In this document: positions 9,001 through 14,635 of the stretch, in pieces
Layout: each line of letters begins with the position of its first letter
Numbering within the stretch: the first letter of the stretch is position 1
Origin: a virus
Strand: one strand, 5' to 3'
Virus record (IMG/VR): IMGVR_UViG_3300006929_000151
Coordinates: 1-21,860 of that record
DNA length: 21,860 nt
Position numbers and translations under genes: made by a program
The notes under the pieces: model-generated
What the model saw: only the letters and a program-made list of their open reading frames with translations
Told to the model about the DNA's origin: nothing
Database searches by the model: none

Positions 9001-11783
9001 TGCTCGGCTCGTTCAAGAGACGATATCTCTGTTATTTTTCCGATACGATCTGCCGGGATGTTCGCCATGCTTCGCAAGGCTGCGCCCGCGCCGGTTTGCA
9101 AAGACGGGTCTTCGGATGGATCGATCTCAAAGACGTCGCCGCGATCGACCTCTACGATAGATATTGATCTGTCAGGGTAATCAAAGTCCATCCGCAGCGC
9201 CCAACGGACAGCGTCTTCCGCGTTCTCAAACGCGAAGACCCCGCCGTCAGCGTTATATCTCTCGCCATCAGCGCGAACGTAGTTGCTAGGCTGTAGCTGT
9301 TTCAGCCCGCCTTCCGCGATCTCCTCGACATTATCTGTAAACGTAACGTGATAGACGTTCTGCCTGGCGGCAGCCGGCGTGTCGCTGCCCTCACCGACCA
9401 GGGCGCGCATCTCGTCGATATTGTCTGGTGACGCAAGAACCGTCTCCGGCATATTACGGACGATGGTTGCGTCGAACTGTCCGGTCAGTTGTGTCGGCAT
9501 CGGCTCGCCCGAGAGCTCACCAAATTCGGTGACGCCGGCGGGATACTGAACCGCGATCGGCATCGTCGTCGCGCCGCCGCGCTTGAGCAACACCGCCCGA
9601 TGTCGACCTTCATGCCCGATAACCTTTCCGTACTCATCAATGGCGATGAACGGAATGGCGTTTTCATCGACCCGTTCTGTTTCCGCCGGGTCAAACATGG
9701 CCAGCACTTCATCGAAGGGTTCGATGTTTGAGACTGCGGGGTCTTCCGTCTCAACCGTCTCACGGGTTTCAGGCGTCGTCGTCAGATCGAGGAATGTATC
9801 GATGTCGATCCGCGCGACATGCGCTTCGTTTTGGTTCCTGCCGATCGCCGAGATTATTGTCCCGAACTGGTCATCCATGAACTCCATACGCGCCGGCGCC
9901 GCCGCGGTTTCGGCTGCGGACTGCTCGAGGGCTTCCACCATCGGCGTATCGCGATCGGCATAGGCGACTGAACGCATCCGGAGCTCGGGGAACACTTCTT
10001 GAAGTGTAAGCGGCTTGTCCATACCGGGATCGGTTGCTTGCGTGATAAAGAAGTTCTCATAGAGGGCAGCGATCCGCTGCGCGCCGGCTCGGGTATATCG
10101 TCCGGTCTTCGCGATCTCCTCGGTCACGGTCGTGCGGAGGAGCTCGGCGTCCTGCTCGACCTGGTCGAGCTCTTTCGTACCCTCGAGGTCTTGGCGGACC
10201 TGGTCGACTTGTGCAACCAGGCGTGCCTCGGTAGCTGCCGTATCAGCCTCACCCTCAACCAGGGTCGGTGCGTCGTCTTTCTCACGGACGTTCATTAGGA
10301 AGCCGTCGCGGAGCTCGAACAGCGGTCCGTCACTCACGGCGTCGAAGAACCGTGCGGCCGGTATGGTGATATCACCGCCCTGTTCAAATGCCCGGTTCGC
10401 TTGCTTCATATCGACGCCAAGCGCCTCGAGAGTTTCGACCGGATCGACGTTTTGACCTTGGAGGTACGCGACGATCGGCTGCGCGGCGACGTTGATCTCG
10501 GTCAGGTCCGCACCGGCGAGAGCCTCAAAGAATTCCTGGAAGACTTCTGGCGACCGCTGGTGCAACAGGCTGTCGCGAGTGTGGTCGAGGATCGTGTTCA
10601 TGTTGTCGCGATATTCACGTGCGCGCTTGGTCTTATAGGCGTCGCTAACGGCCGTCGATGAACTACCAATGGCGCCACCCATAACCAAGCCGCCGGCAAA
10701 ACCATTGAGTATGGCGCTCGTAAGTTCTTCGACGTTCACGTCTTGGCCTGCGGCATAAGTCGCCGCGAGCTCGGTGAGGGCCTCTTGGATCCCCTCGGTG
10801 ACACCCTCGATGCCGGAACTCTTTCCGCCGCCCTTGACGGCGCTGCCAATACGACGCGTCAATGACTTACCGAGTTGATCAATAACAGCGTCAGCCGCGG
10901 CATCCTTCGGATCGATGCCGAATGCTTTAATGATCTTTGTTCCAACCTTGCCGGGGACGGCGCTATCGAGGAGCGAGACAAGACTGCCGGCGCCAAACGC
11001 TACATCAGGCCTGACGACGTCCGGATCTTTCTGTTTGATGGCCGACTGGACCTCGCCGACGCTTTGGAAGATGTTTGGTATGAACGCGCCGAGAAAACCA
11101 CCGATCGATGCGCCGGCGATGCGCGCGCCAGGTACGGGGATCGCTGCGGTTAGTGCGAGGCCGGTTTTTGCCCCAGCCAGGCCGCCGACCATGCTCGGCG
11201 CCATCATTACACCTTGCTCGCCGAACGTCTCCTTTAGCCACTGGAGACCGGAATCGAGGTTATTGATATCCTCGACCTTCATACGCGACGGTTGCGCGCT
11301 GATCTGCGCTTCGTTTGAGATCCGCCCTTCACGTCCGAACTCAATGAGATCTTTTGCCCCGAACATCTCACCGGTCGCTTCGGCGGCTGCATAATAGTTC
11401 TGTTGTAGAAGGTCGATACCGCGTTCGGCAGCGCCAAAGAAACTAAGGCGTTCCTCGATCTTGGTTAGCGTGTTGATGTCGTCTTTGGCGGCGGGAAGGA
11501 CTTCCGGGTTCTGCGTAAAATATAGAGAGCTTTTAGGAGCTCGCTCAAGCTCGTCAATGAGGTCTTGGCGCTCATATTCCTGGTCGACGACATCTCGGTT
11601 GGCTTCCAGGTCCTCAACATTGAAACCTGACTTTCGAGATGTGTTGAGATCCTTGGCACGTTGATCAGGAACGACACCGAGCGAGGTGTCGACCGCCGGA
11701 CCCACTTCGGGCTGTAGCGCCTCGATCAGATCCGGGGTGTCTTGGTTTTGCTGCTCGCGTTGCAGTTGCTCGATCAAATCCAT
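1..11783 (-). CDS. Giant polyvalent virion/ejection protein, incomplete at the left edge (at least 3,927 residues)
   Basis: A single minus-strand frame runs from the ATG at 11783 (overlapping the previous stop as TGATG) to the window edge without a stop. Landmarks about 1-2 kb apart all fall in the same frame. The architecture is, in order: glycine-rich hydrophobic segments (about 186-240 and 350-372); a ParB-like HEGRHR motif (724-729); an H-Y type ADP-ribosyltransferase-like domain (about 803-915); an R-S-E type ADP-ribosyltransferase-like domain (R1033, S1044, E1094-x-E1096); a large unassigned domain (about 1165-1675); a phage polyvalent core with WSGL (W1779) and DEGQSD (2272-2277); an HETGH metallopeptidase (2955-2959); and a long helical tail with GGYYPLKYNP near 3725. 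This combination is known from 'large polyvalent proteins' of phages and mobile elements. Its position matches T7 gp16 (1,318 residues), so packaging and ejection with the DNA are likely. No lytic transglycosylase motif was recognised. Confidence 0.9.
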   Translation of the reverse strand, partial: MDLIEQLQREQQNQDTPDLIEALQPEVGPAVDTSLGVVPDQRAKDLNTSRKSGFNVEDLEANRDVVDQEYERQDLIDELERAPKSSLYFTQNPEVLPAAKDDINTLTKIEERLSFFGAAERGIDLLQQNYYAAAEATGEMFGAKDLIEFGREGRISNEAQISAQPSRMKVEDINNLDSGLQWLKETFGEQGVMMAPSMVGGLAGAKTGLALTAAIPVPGARIAGASIGGFLGAFIPNIFQSVGEVQSAIKQKDPDVVRPDVAFGAGSLVSLLDSAVPGKVGTKIIKAFGIDPKDAAADAVIDQLGKSLTRRIGSAVKGGGKSSGIEGVTEGIQEALTELAATYAAGQDVNVEELTSAILNGFAGGLVMGGAIGSSSTAVSDAYKTKRAREYRDNMNTILDHTRDSLLHQRSPEVFQEFFEALAGADLTEINVAAQPIVAYLQGQNVDPVETLEALGVDMKQANRAFEQGGDITIPAARFFDAVSDGPLFELRDGFLMNVREKDDAPTLVEGEADTAATEARLVAQVDQVRQDLEGTKELDQVEQDAELLRTTVTEEIAKTGRYTRAGAQRIAALYENFFITQATDPGMDKPLTLQEVFPELRMRSVAYADRDTPMVEALEQSAAETAAAPARMEFMDDQFGTIISAIGRNQNEAHVARIDIDTFLDLTTTPETRETVETEDPAVSNIEPFDEVLAMFDPAETERVDENAIPFIAIDEYGKVIGHEGRHRAVLLKRGGATTMPIAVQYPAGVTEFGELSGEPMPTQLTGQFDATIVRNMPETVLASPDNIDEMRALVGEGSDTPAAARQNVYHVTFTDNVEEIAEGGLKQLQPSNYVRADGERYNADGGVFAFENAEDAVRWALRMDFDYPDRSISIVEVDRGDVFEIDPSEDPSLQTGAGAALRSMANIPADRIGKITEISSLERAEQLGITLDEWLAQTAQDISTPAAVITAFQPPIFKPYPFKGLAKSLVGADNPDLVRTLVDEDQAFDTLAYAAETDNITPGQIRSAVKQVYDATQSWLGDFPDTITVYRYGELRGDDPVSFTLNPNFTGASLPWMDRTGSERLQAYTVNKKDILAAPNAVLRPGLGTDTEYEVVIPGSRVRKASDTPTDKPRILFQDGLPVVPPGVEADVNKHGVAPYLRERVEPAAPLPPRPLFTQETNNKNALGQIANLDPVLANHPDAHTSPENWLQMMAEALANDDVPAAPNQFIKAIANKGAGAIASLKRLTPGQIAAADHGFKNAARFRKSYINGDIGIEHTTKLFLWSFLSRGVSPYAQESMFLDIYKGIDKFIAQAAKQELDLDAYLEWSSQQAPLGSGQPGAGTSHNLNAFGRDFLRKMSLDVGDGTGRSRLQYLHDMMTDPKSTGKQIRRAFATFGQGVGIDNKVLSFTLLVAGFDDVMVIDRVQLRQMWNDGRFTGYNLWDGVKVPSGADPTKKITKTGSALEGILAGARGLLIYEAIERGIQQNVKDIYTALGRPKDGSVGRYHWETWIADSAQEASHGTLDAVIADAVDNQADAIHKTTSMQGEYGTYAYGARYGVASTGIPYFNYTAPGGLTYVFRVEQFVEFLEAMKNPDAGVIPRTVGQRQKTNKKGEPQLLKSGEPAMLDVPFSVSKRYKTRRGKLVLDEKNQPIVLEELNAPWWSRPEVNEENISAVAIAFAEGIAGDSPGTVRGPDGDADLSDRPPAAVGATGFAQPGEGPTGVEFYQTVPEGQADLRDRGEGKVRFFNPLVKITQDLNLPAWKNDGVAKGSDIWTAIQSKAKDVPASQIKEVLKWSGLEEMLILYPQELDAELEASMVDSVYVERSEDEDGWFVVAGEETLHWFKTESEAEARAERIREEMMAPPEELMFSRADIVKFLETDGFPLISEVVSRSTRYTGDLDVEPMSDFQAQQDISTYTEIRRFMDEELYNEPMAQYREVVDKEAQERIERFNFVEEADGFYGHPQSIFEFVHNIEIHRLDTTDIDRMMRQELETDRDSRIKNAIEKAQVALEYSDQFNAKGAELYGQREGADSSIVQGQRKYKGFNFANSMEEVFDTFREVYEEIGPPPTKKTQTLDLFDERFADDWMDNREGARDKGLEREVREYMRRGEKMLLDRLGVDPAIRTGNKVKAGENLAEAFVTALIDGTKNDITKEMGSIEVWTEQVTDDRMPRRIIRVEAAERMPSRFVGYLPVDTNGNILDAADSYNEALVRLSTSETSGATEWDNFVIDMGDGRKPKSYREFKLIYPDLPGRYKHEQHRFKEDNIIAFGRVTTRDLRGKNTLMLDEGQSDIDTAQKKFGSVNERVREYKEVQRLAAEVRDKIIEPLDRLRSLRGDAEDVLDTSVTDGQKQAMAAYSDIVDILSVFEFRDGASRSIQMKGGVSGVQLEQHLRDIVRTMYLDLEVGDKVQRLTGIEPNYLRSEMSIDLSEFTINEVRFPDDTDRKDVTLQIMQEKPRKVIQKKIKKFLKRALTFQHILDNVTDPDVVGAVQDLAAAIGPITEKGPYLKTNKDLDSWIMEIPDAPLMDDAWTMLLMKRMLVEAVEKGHDAIAWSSSGAVSGQWSPGSQKMYANLYDQKYPSATKKLTGAEPKLYEIDDDIDFENDATAEEEMLPVEPGRKLPSFQELKPVFEQWLDEAYEDYDRIYGEGAVESLRFDVIDNLDFDLYDRGVEDSLLQSGTIYDGLRQQVLPPLRNRLEEMFGVLNTKVMMAKSVTSVIRLADDPAFADVTSEGVRPADLTSVLEGADNRRSTQVTNDMKWAYAYLFTAALTDAVEKSDNTKLDKIMEATLGERLFRLTNDGESDFKPEVPMLKRLERLLNEAAGTTGIKVEPGLRLLKPGVPIGPDIIDPDAPHALPQITMIDLTYRLPGRLAFNETGSIQGPNFSSYRVEEMVERLGGFIDGLIKDKKQAINTKQGYWFLPIDEELAETIRDNGFPLMQDPIIPRGRAVLGEQEIKVEMFENADLSTMLHETGHVFVNLMERVALRAGASERQKDIYSSMLDYVGAGSAADLDPRISGDAAVEKQEKLARAFEAYLREGKAPSNRLRQAFAVFKEWLKQVYQSLTGLDVELTDEVRSVFDKMLATDAEIDQMHATNGMDTTVSAPELFALLSAEERVAWNDLDEEAKENARRTALNEEQQALQQENEEQFQQRLEVNKQIVERQMYENRPEYRAFHFLVNGEFFVGETPASLADRRISKAMLLEMGYTQEDLNALPKGRRRIYTDDAATATDPSLMATAMRFDSVEEMMTALKNMTPPGTAIDRDASMMTRSELGDPLNDGSIERLTEEALYNEKRAGAIQLEFDALARQTGQQRVARDTIKAIVDRIFDESPVSEILKPMRYQSAAVRAARETERAIAKKDFVEAFRQKRLHMLNHELFRRALQGRTDVERITRRLRNYQRTRMDSRSIDKNYIGQVKNLLEFYEFSGVSVDRLEEQTAADVMAFIEKQRAAGEAVIMPGNLVDFIGEDANGTPQFSFKVKSWKQMTMTELEALRDMADNLVKMGRQKSAETKERKARRGIELADNIRSKARPRKNKESTLAVPIVKDQRKKAMKGFFPASHRKLESMMFELDGFENLGPMWSAVFDKITEAQNTKTVLVEMLSKEYSDIFDVYTPKERYHIRREASKVAIEGLGGKGLTREQRMAIALNWGNESSQEALLESGDFVKQYGEMWNEETILEVLATLDKRDVQVINRIWKMVNQFWEDVNLPDGRTIPGISSLERESTGVVPERVEAIPFIVGDKAFTGGYYPLKYNPYSDQRAARESEEDLQNRLKSGGFSRAQTSHGFTIARIGSGGRPVQLDLGVMLRHMDEVSQDIAFRTAINEAAEILGNTDIQEAIVGTMGEAYLSAMQEVLVKTANGNLASSDSWADLGVLKTARLNTTVALMGLNLRSIFTQPLGLTQSIARLGIRRTIQGVGEFWHNPASIGRRIAEIDAKST
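3..2486 (-). other. Helical C-terminal region of the giant protein, continues off the left edge
   Basis: From about residue 3100 to the window edge (3927) the protein is rich in Arg, Glu, Ala and Gln and mostly helix-forming, with one more structured part near 3690-3830: ISSLERESTGVVPERVEAIP, FTGGYYPLKYNPYSDQRA, TSHGFTIARIGSGGRPVQLD. The 'GGYYPlkYd' motif with following 'R..H...R' is a familiar feature of the C-terminal half of phage polyvalent proteins. The last visible residues are WHNPASIGRRIAEIDAKST. Confidence 0.7.
2604..3101 (-). other. HETGH zinc metallopeptidase domain in the giant protein
   Basis: Residues about 2895-3060. A leading FLPIDEELAETIRDNGFPLM and a strand VEMFENADLSTML run into H2955-E-T-G-H2959. 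A probable third metal ligand, E3018, lies in RAFEAYLREGKAP, followed by FAVFKEWLKQVYQSLTG. This order (strand, HExGH, 'FEaYL.eG..P', 'F..fk.Wl...Y') is the metallopeptidase found in many phage polyvalent proteins. All expected zinc-binding residues are present, so activity is plausible; the target, phage or host, is unknown. Confidence 0.75.
4059..6665 (-). other. Polyvalent-protein core module with long insertions
   Basis: Recognisable pieces appear in the usual order: PASQIKEVLKWSGLEEML (W1779), a D-G-W-F-V-V segment with FKTESEAEARAERI, SRADIVKFLETDGFPLISEV (about 1855-1875), SYREFKLIYPDLPGRY (about 2224), NTLMLDEGQSDIDTA (2272-2277), and PDAPLMDDAWTMLLMKRMLV followed by A-I-A-W (about 2507-2535). 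In typical phage proteins these pieces (WSGL, 'YRE..L..P', 'EIQSDWHQ', 'PDAPF...W..L..KR') lie close together. Here they are separated by hundreds of charged residues. Confidence 0.65.
6759..8291 (-). other. Large unassigned domain in the giant protein
   Basis: About 510 residues (1165-1675) with a coherent, globular-looking sequence rich in Trp, Tyr and Gly: LKRLTPGQIAAADHGFKNAA, FLSRGVSPYAQESMFLDIYK, GVGIDNKVLSFTLLVAGFDD, MVIDRVQLRQMWNDG (D1406) and YHWETWIADSAQEASHGTLD. The G-x-x-x-K-x-x-S-F-x-L...I-D-R order loosely recalls helix-hairpin-helix DNA glycosylases, but I do not claim that. Conserved-looking His, Glu and Asp suggest an enzyme. The function is not recognised. Confidence 0.5.
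8469..8726 (-). other. R-S-E type ADP-ribosyltransferase-like domain in the giant protein
   Basis: Residues about 1020-1105: TITVYRYGELRGDDP (R1033), VSFTLNPNFTGASLPW (S1044, T1046), and GLGTDTEYEVVIPGSRVR with E1094-Y-E1096. A Y-R strand, an S-x-T element and an E-x-E before 'V-V-I-P-G' are the hallmark of mono-ADP-ribosyltransferases of the arginine/asparagine-modifying type. The distance from R to S is only 11 residues, shorter than in bacterial toxins, so it is either a trimmed version or a false parallel at the S position. This stretch sits in a lower-GC patch. Confidence 0.6.
9039..9377 (-). other. H-Y type ADP-ribosyltransferase-like domain in the giant protein
   Basis: Residues about 803-915: NVYHVTFTDNVEEIAEGGL (Y811, H812), then NADGGVFAFENAEDAVRWAL, a strand with SIVEVDRGDVFEID, and an end with NIPADRIGKI. 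The strand with Y-H-x-T, the 'GL' turn and the 'GG-V-F-A-F-E-N-A-E-D-A' helix follow the pattern of the ADP-ribosyltransferase/phosphotransferase fold common in phage polyvalent proteins. A third catalytic residue could not be pinned down. Confidence 0.55.
9504..9686 (-). other. ParB-like domain in the giant protein
   Basis: Residues about 700-760 read VDENAIPFIAIDEYGKVIGH and then EGRHRAVLLKRGG, ending in a short strand with PIAVQYP. A strand with 'D-x-x-G-x-V' leading to G-H-E-G-R-H-R-A is the signature of the ParB/sulfiredoxin-like fold found in many phage polyvalent proteins. In those proteins it is thought to bind or cut nucleic acid or use a nucleotide; which applies here is unknown. 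Confidence 0.65.
11064..11228 (-). other. N-terminal glycine-rich hydrophobic segments of the giant protein
   Basis: Residues about 186-240 include MMAPSMVGGLAGAKTGLALT and AGASIGGFLGAFIPNIF; a second stretch, NGFAGGLVMGGAIG, lies near residues 358-372 (about 10712-10668). Long runs without charge and with small residues suggest membrane-active helices, as expected if the N terminus joins an ejection channel in the host envelope. They are too Gly-rich to be ordinary transmembrane helices with certainty. Confidence 0.55.
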
Positions 11784-13744
11784 CAATCAGTCACGCCTAG
11801 AAGTCTTTTCAAACGCTGTTCGTTTTTTGTGACGAAGGCCCCGGCTACATTCTCGATGAACCCTTCGTCGCCAACCCGAGTTTTGGTAAACGGGTCCCGC
11901 GACTGGCGGATGTTATTCCTGATCCTCTCGAGCATAGCTTCAGGGATGTTGGCGAATGGAACGCGCGCGACAGCCAATTGTGCCGGCGACATCTTGGTAA
12001 CCCTTCGACCTGCTTTGTCCTTAAACGGACCCAACCGCATAACCATCCCTGAAATCGATTCCTCCCCTGTTTTCGGAAAAAACATCTCACCGGTGTTCAC
12101 AGGGTCGGCGGTGATCTTCGCCGTCAGCCGCATGACCTCGCGTCTGATCTCGTCATCTTCAGGAAAGGTCGGCGCTTTTTTACCGTCAGGGCCTTTACTG
12201 GCCTCGATGGTCCGGTCGAGCCATTCTTCAACCCGCTGACGTAGGACCGCCGCGTTTACGCGTAGATGTTTCTTTACCCCGGCTTTCTTCACCGTACTAA
12301 AATCAAACCTCGTGGGTATTTGCGCCGCGACCTCTTTCATAATGGTCGCAGCTTCCTTATCGACGTCTCTGGTGTTGGGGTTCTGTTTGCTTTCAAACTT
12401 GCGCTTCGCCGTATTCCGCGTCGTGTTCAATTTATTCCAGACTGTCTCGGTTAGTCCTTCCTTGAGGGTGTTGAACGCTGCGTCGGGTATCTGGCGCAGT
12501 TCTTCACCGGTCATCTTTTCGTGCGTTTCTTTGATCTGTTTATTATTGGAAGAGGCAAACTCTTCCGCTGTCTGTGCGCGCCCTATATTCCTTGACAGGG
12601 TCACCAATGCCCCAAACAAACGTGGGTCAGACATGATCCGTTTGGCTTCTGCTTTATTTCCAGCGGTCGTCAGAAAATCCAACAGGCTTTTATCACGGTT
12701 GGTTGCCAGAAACTCGGTTGCCTTATAGGTAGCTTCGGCGTCGAGGCTATTCTCTTGTTTTGTAAACCGCGCAATGCGTCGGTCGAATTCGGCGCGAACT
12801 TCTTTTTCAGTCTCGCCGCTAAACTTTCTGCCTATCTCGGCGTGCGTGTCCCGCTGCCATTTTACGTCGCTCATGAGCTCGCGTTCCGACTTTGTCGGGT
12901 TCGCAGTCACAAATTTTTTAATGGTGTCATCGGCAAATGTCTGGGCCGTGTCTAGACGTGATCCGTTTTCAATGCGGGTGCGAAGCTCGTTCTTGACCTT
13001 CTGGTCGATTTCACCGACGTGCGCGTTGAAATATTTTTCGGCCGACACGCCGCCGCCAGCACGGGTCAAGAGATCGTCGATCACTTCGACATGGGTCTTC
13101 GACCGAGCTTCATCGGCCATATCCTTCGCGACTTTTGCGTCACCGGTACGTTTTCTGTAGTGCTGAATGTTTGCCGCGTGCTGCTCGGCGATCGTCTTCT
13201 TATTGCCCCAGGCCTTCGTTGCCTCGTCGAAGGTTGCCTCGCTGATCGCGAGCTCCGTCAGATTATCCGAGGCCGTGGTATGGACCTGGTCCTCATACTT
13301 AATCCGTTGACCGCCCTGGTGACGCGATACGTTCGTCAGGAACGTATTCCGCTGCGCGCCGAACTGTTTGATGATCTGCGCTTGTACCCGACTGCTCGAA
13401 GCCTTATTAAACAGGTCGTCGTAGTCAGTCTGATATTTTACCTCGTAGTTATTGCGCTCATCGACGGCAGTCTTTCCGGTCAGGTTGCTATATCCGGGGT
13501 TCTGTTCGGATCCGTCACCATCCATCAACAACCGTTGCTTGTCGCGGAGTTGGTTGATCAGGTCCTGGGCTTCGGTCGCCTCGGCCTTGTCGCGGATACC
13601 GAGAAACAAGTCGCCGCCGGCCTGACCACCTTCTTGAACGGCCTCATTCATGCCGCCGGAGATATCTCCGACACGCACCCCGCGTAGGCTCTGGGGGGCG
13701 ACCTGCGGCAGGTCCGCCGCTGTGGGGATCTTTGAGCCCGCCAT
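11783..13744 (-). CDS. Internal virion protein in the T7 gp15 position
   Basis: The protein has 653 residues, compared with 747 for T7 gp15, is highly charged and almost entirely helix-forming after residue 35. An N-terminal segment with APQSLRGVRVGDISGGMNEA is followed by long Lys/Glu/Ala-rich helices with Asn- and Gln-rich turns. The C-terminal part has MSPAQLAVARVPFANIPEAM and RDPFTKTRVGDEGFIENVAG, the kind of short linker-helix end found in ejection proteins. No catalytic motif is visible. Its length, composition and place between the gp14-type gene and the giant gene support a channel-forming ejection protein in the periplasmic part of the conduit. The stop overlaps the start of the giant gene as TGATG. 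Confidence 0.8.
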   Translation of the reverse strand: MAGSKIPTAADLPQVAPQSLRGVRVGDISGGMNEAVQEGGQAGGDLFLGIRDKAEATEAQDLINQLRDKQRLLMDGDGSEQNPGYSNLTGKTAVDERNNYEVKYQTDYDDLFNKASSSRVQAQIIKQFGAQRNTFLTNVSRHQGGQRIKYEDQVHTTASDNLTELAISEATFDEATKAWGNKKTIAEQHAANIQHYRKRTGDAKVAKDMADEARSKTHVEVIDDLLTRAGGGVSAEKYFNAHVGEIDQKVKNELRTRIENGSRLDTAQTFADDTIKKFVTANPTKSERELMSDVKWQRDTHAEIGRKFSGETEKEVRAEFDRRIARFTKQENSLDAEATYKATEFLATNRDKSLLDFLTTAGNKAEAKRIMSDPRLFGALVTLSRNIGRAQTAEEFASSNNKQIKETHEKMTGEELRQIPDAAFNTLKEGLTETVWNKLNTTRNTAKRKFESKQNPNTRDVDKEAATIMKEVAAQIPTRFDFSTVKKAGVKKHLRVNAAVLRQRVEEWLDRTIEASKGPDGKKAPTFPEDDEIRREVMRLTAKITADPVNTGEMFFPKTGEESISGMVMRLGPFKDKAGRRVTKMSPAQLAVARVPFANIPEAMLERIRNNIRQSRDPFTKTRVGDEGFIENVAGAFVTKNEQRLKRLLGVTD

Positions 13745-14217
13745 CAGCCGAACTTCGCGGCGCCCTTCAACAGCGCGCTCCCTGCCCGGATATATCCGGC
13801 TTTCTGTGCGTTCTTCCCACGTGCGCGCTCCAGGACCTGTTGAGCCTGGAGAGAACTGACCTCTGCCGCGGCATTATTTTCGATCAGACGCGCGTTCAAC
13901 TCGCCCTCACCGGCGAGCTCTTCCTGGGCAAGTAAGGCCGAACCTTCCGACATATCGCCGCCGCCTGCACCCAGGATAGCGCGCTGCGTGCCCTCGATGC
14001 GTTTGTTCGATGTGCGTTTCCGAGCGGCGTTGAGCTCGCCGATCTGGCGCTCGCGTTCGGCCTGGCGCGCGTACATCTCGGCTTGCATCTTCGCTTGCTG
14101 ATTGGCCATCTTGCCTTGGTTAATGGCGCCAACGGCCGACATGGCGAACGAGCCGGCGGCCATAAATGGTGCGGCTGTAGTTGCCGCCGCCGACAGTGCA
14201 GTGGATACTCCTGCCAT
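13744..14217 (-). CDS. Internal virion protein in the T7 gp14 position
   Basis: The protein has 157 residues. The first 35 residues are small and hydrophobic (Ala/Gly/Ser-rich, MAGVSTALSAAATTAAPFMA), followed by an amphipathic Gln/Ala/Arg-rich helix (about 38-70), a glycine turn near residue 86 (GAGGGDMSEGSALLAQEELA), a second helix and a basic Ala-rich end. This is the usual layout of podovirus ejection proteins of the gp14 type, which insert in the outer membrane to start the trans-envelope channel. T7 gp14 is 196 residues. An AAAGG sequence in the end of the previous gene serves the ATG. The stop overlaps the next gene's start (TGATG). Confidence 0.85.
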   Translation of the reverse strand: MAGVSTALSAAATTAAPFMAAGSFAMSAVGAINQGKMANQQAKMQAEMYARQAERERQIGELNAARKRTSNKRIEGTQRAILGAGGGDMSEGSALLAQEELAGEGELNARLIENNAAAEVSSLQAQQVLERARGKNAQKAGYIRAGSALLKGAAKFG

Positions 14218-14218
14218 C

Positions 14219-14635
14219 TCACATTACCTTTGCAAATCTAAAGTAGTCGTTTCGATCGCTGTCATAGGCGACAGCTTTACTCTCAAATTCGAGCCCCATG
14301 ATCGCCGTCAACCGCAGTGCCGTTCGATCGGTACTGATAATGATTGACTGCACACGGTGCAGGTTTTCTTCACGCATGAAGTCTTCAAGGCCGGTCCGCA
14401 ACCGGCGCAACACAAACGCCTCTTGTTTGCGCGTTAAATCCGATCTTGCAGCCGTCCAGGCTTCACCGACGCCTGGCCATCGCCGCATGACGCCCATACA
14501 GAGAAACGGCGTATCGCCGTCCATGCAGGTCCGACCAACCAGGTCGTACATCAAAAGGTTTTCCCGTTCGGCGTCACCCAGATCCATGACGGCATCGAGG
14601 TGATCGCGTTCGAACGGCACGATCGTTAAGCTCAA
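14219..14635 (-). CDS. GNAT-like protein in the T7 gp13 position
   Basis: The 138 residues match the length of T7 gp13. The fold pattern is that of a degenerate N-acetyltransferase: an N-terminal strand-helix (SLTIVPFERDHLDAVMD), a GVMRRWPGVGEAWTAARSDL segment that is typical of phage GNAT-like tail and internal proteins, a long helix with RKQEAFVLRRLRTGLEDFM, and a C-terminal AIMGLEFESKAVAYDSD, the 'lGF...g' strand-turn. The canonical acetyl-CoA-binding R/Q-x-x-G-x-G/A loop is not clear, so catalysis is uncertain; in T7 the counterpart acts in virion morphogenesis. The start is TTG overlapping the previous stop (TTGA). The stop is one base before the next ATG. Confidence 0.8.
   Translation of the reverse strand: MSLTIVPFERDHLDAVMDLGDAERENLLMYDLVGRTCMDGDTPFLCMGVMRRWPGVGEAWTAARSDLTRKQEAFVLRRLRTGLEDFMREENLHRVQSIIISTDRTALRLTAIMGLEFESKAVAYDSDRNDYFRFAKVM

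Noticed and set aside
1-11700. Many short plus- and minus-strand open frames over the left half
   Set aside because: All are in other frames of the giant gene. Their proteins are low in pattern (Arg/Ser/Ala/Pro-rich), they overlap each other, and they lack start signals. The one continuous minus-strand frame explains the region.
13019-13687. Plus-strand open frame of 222 codons
   Set aside because: It lies wholly antisense to the 653-residue ejection protein, whose frame, start and family fit are much better. CG-rich third positions leave the opposite strand open.
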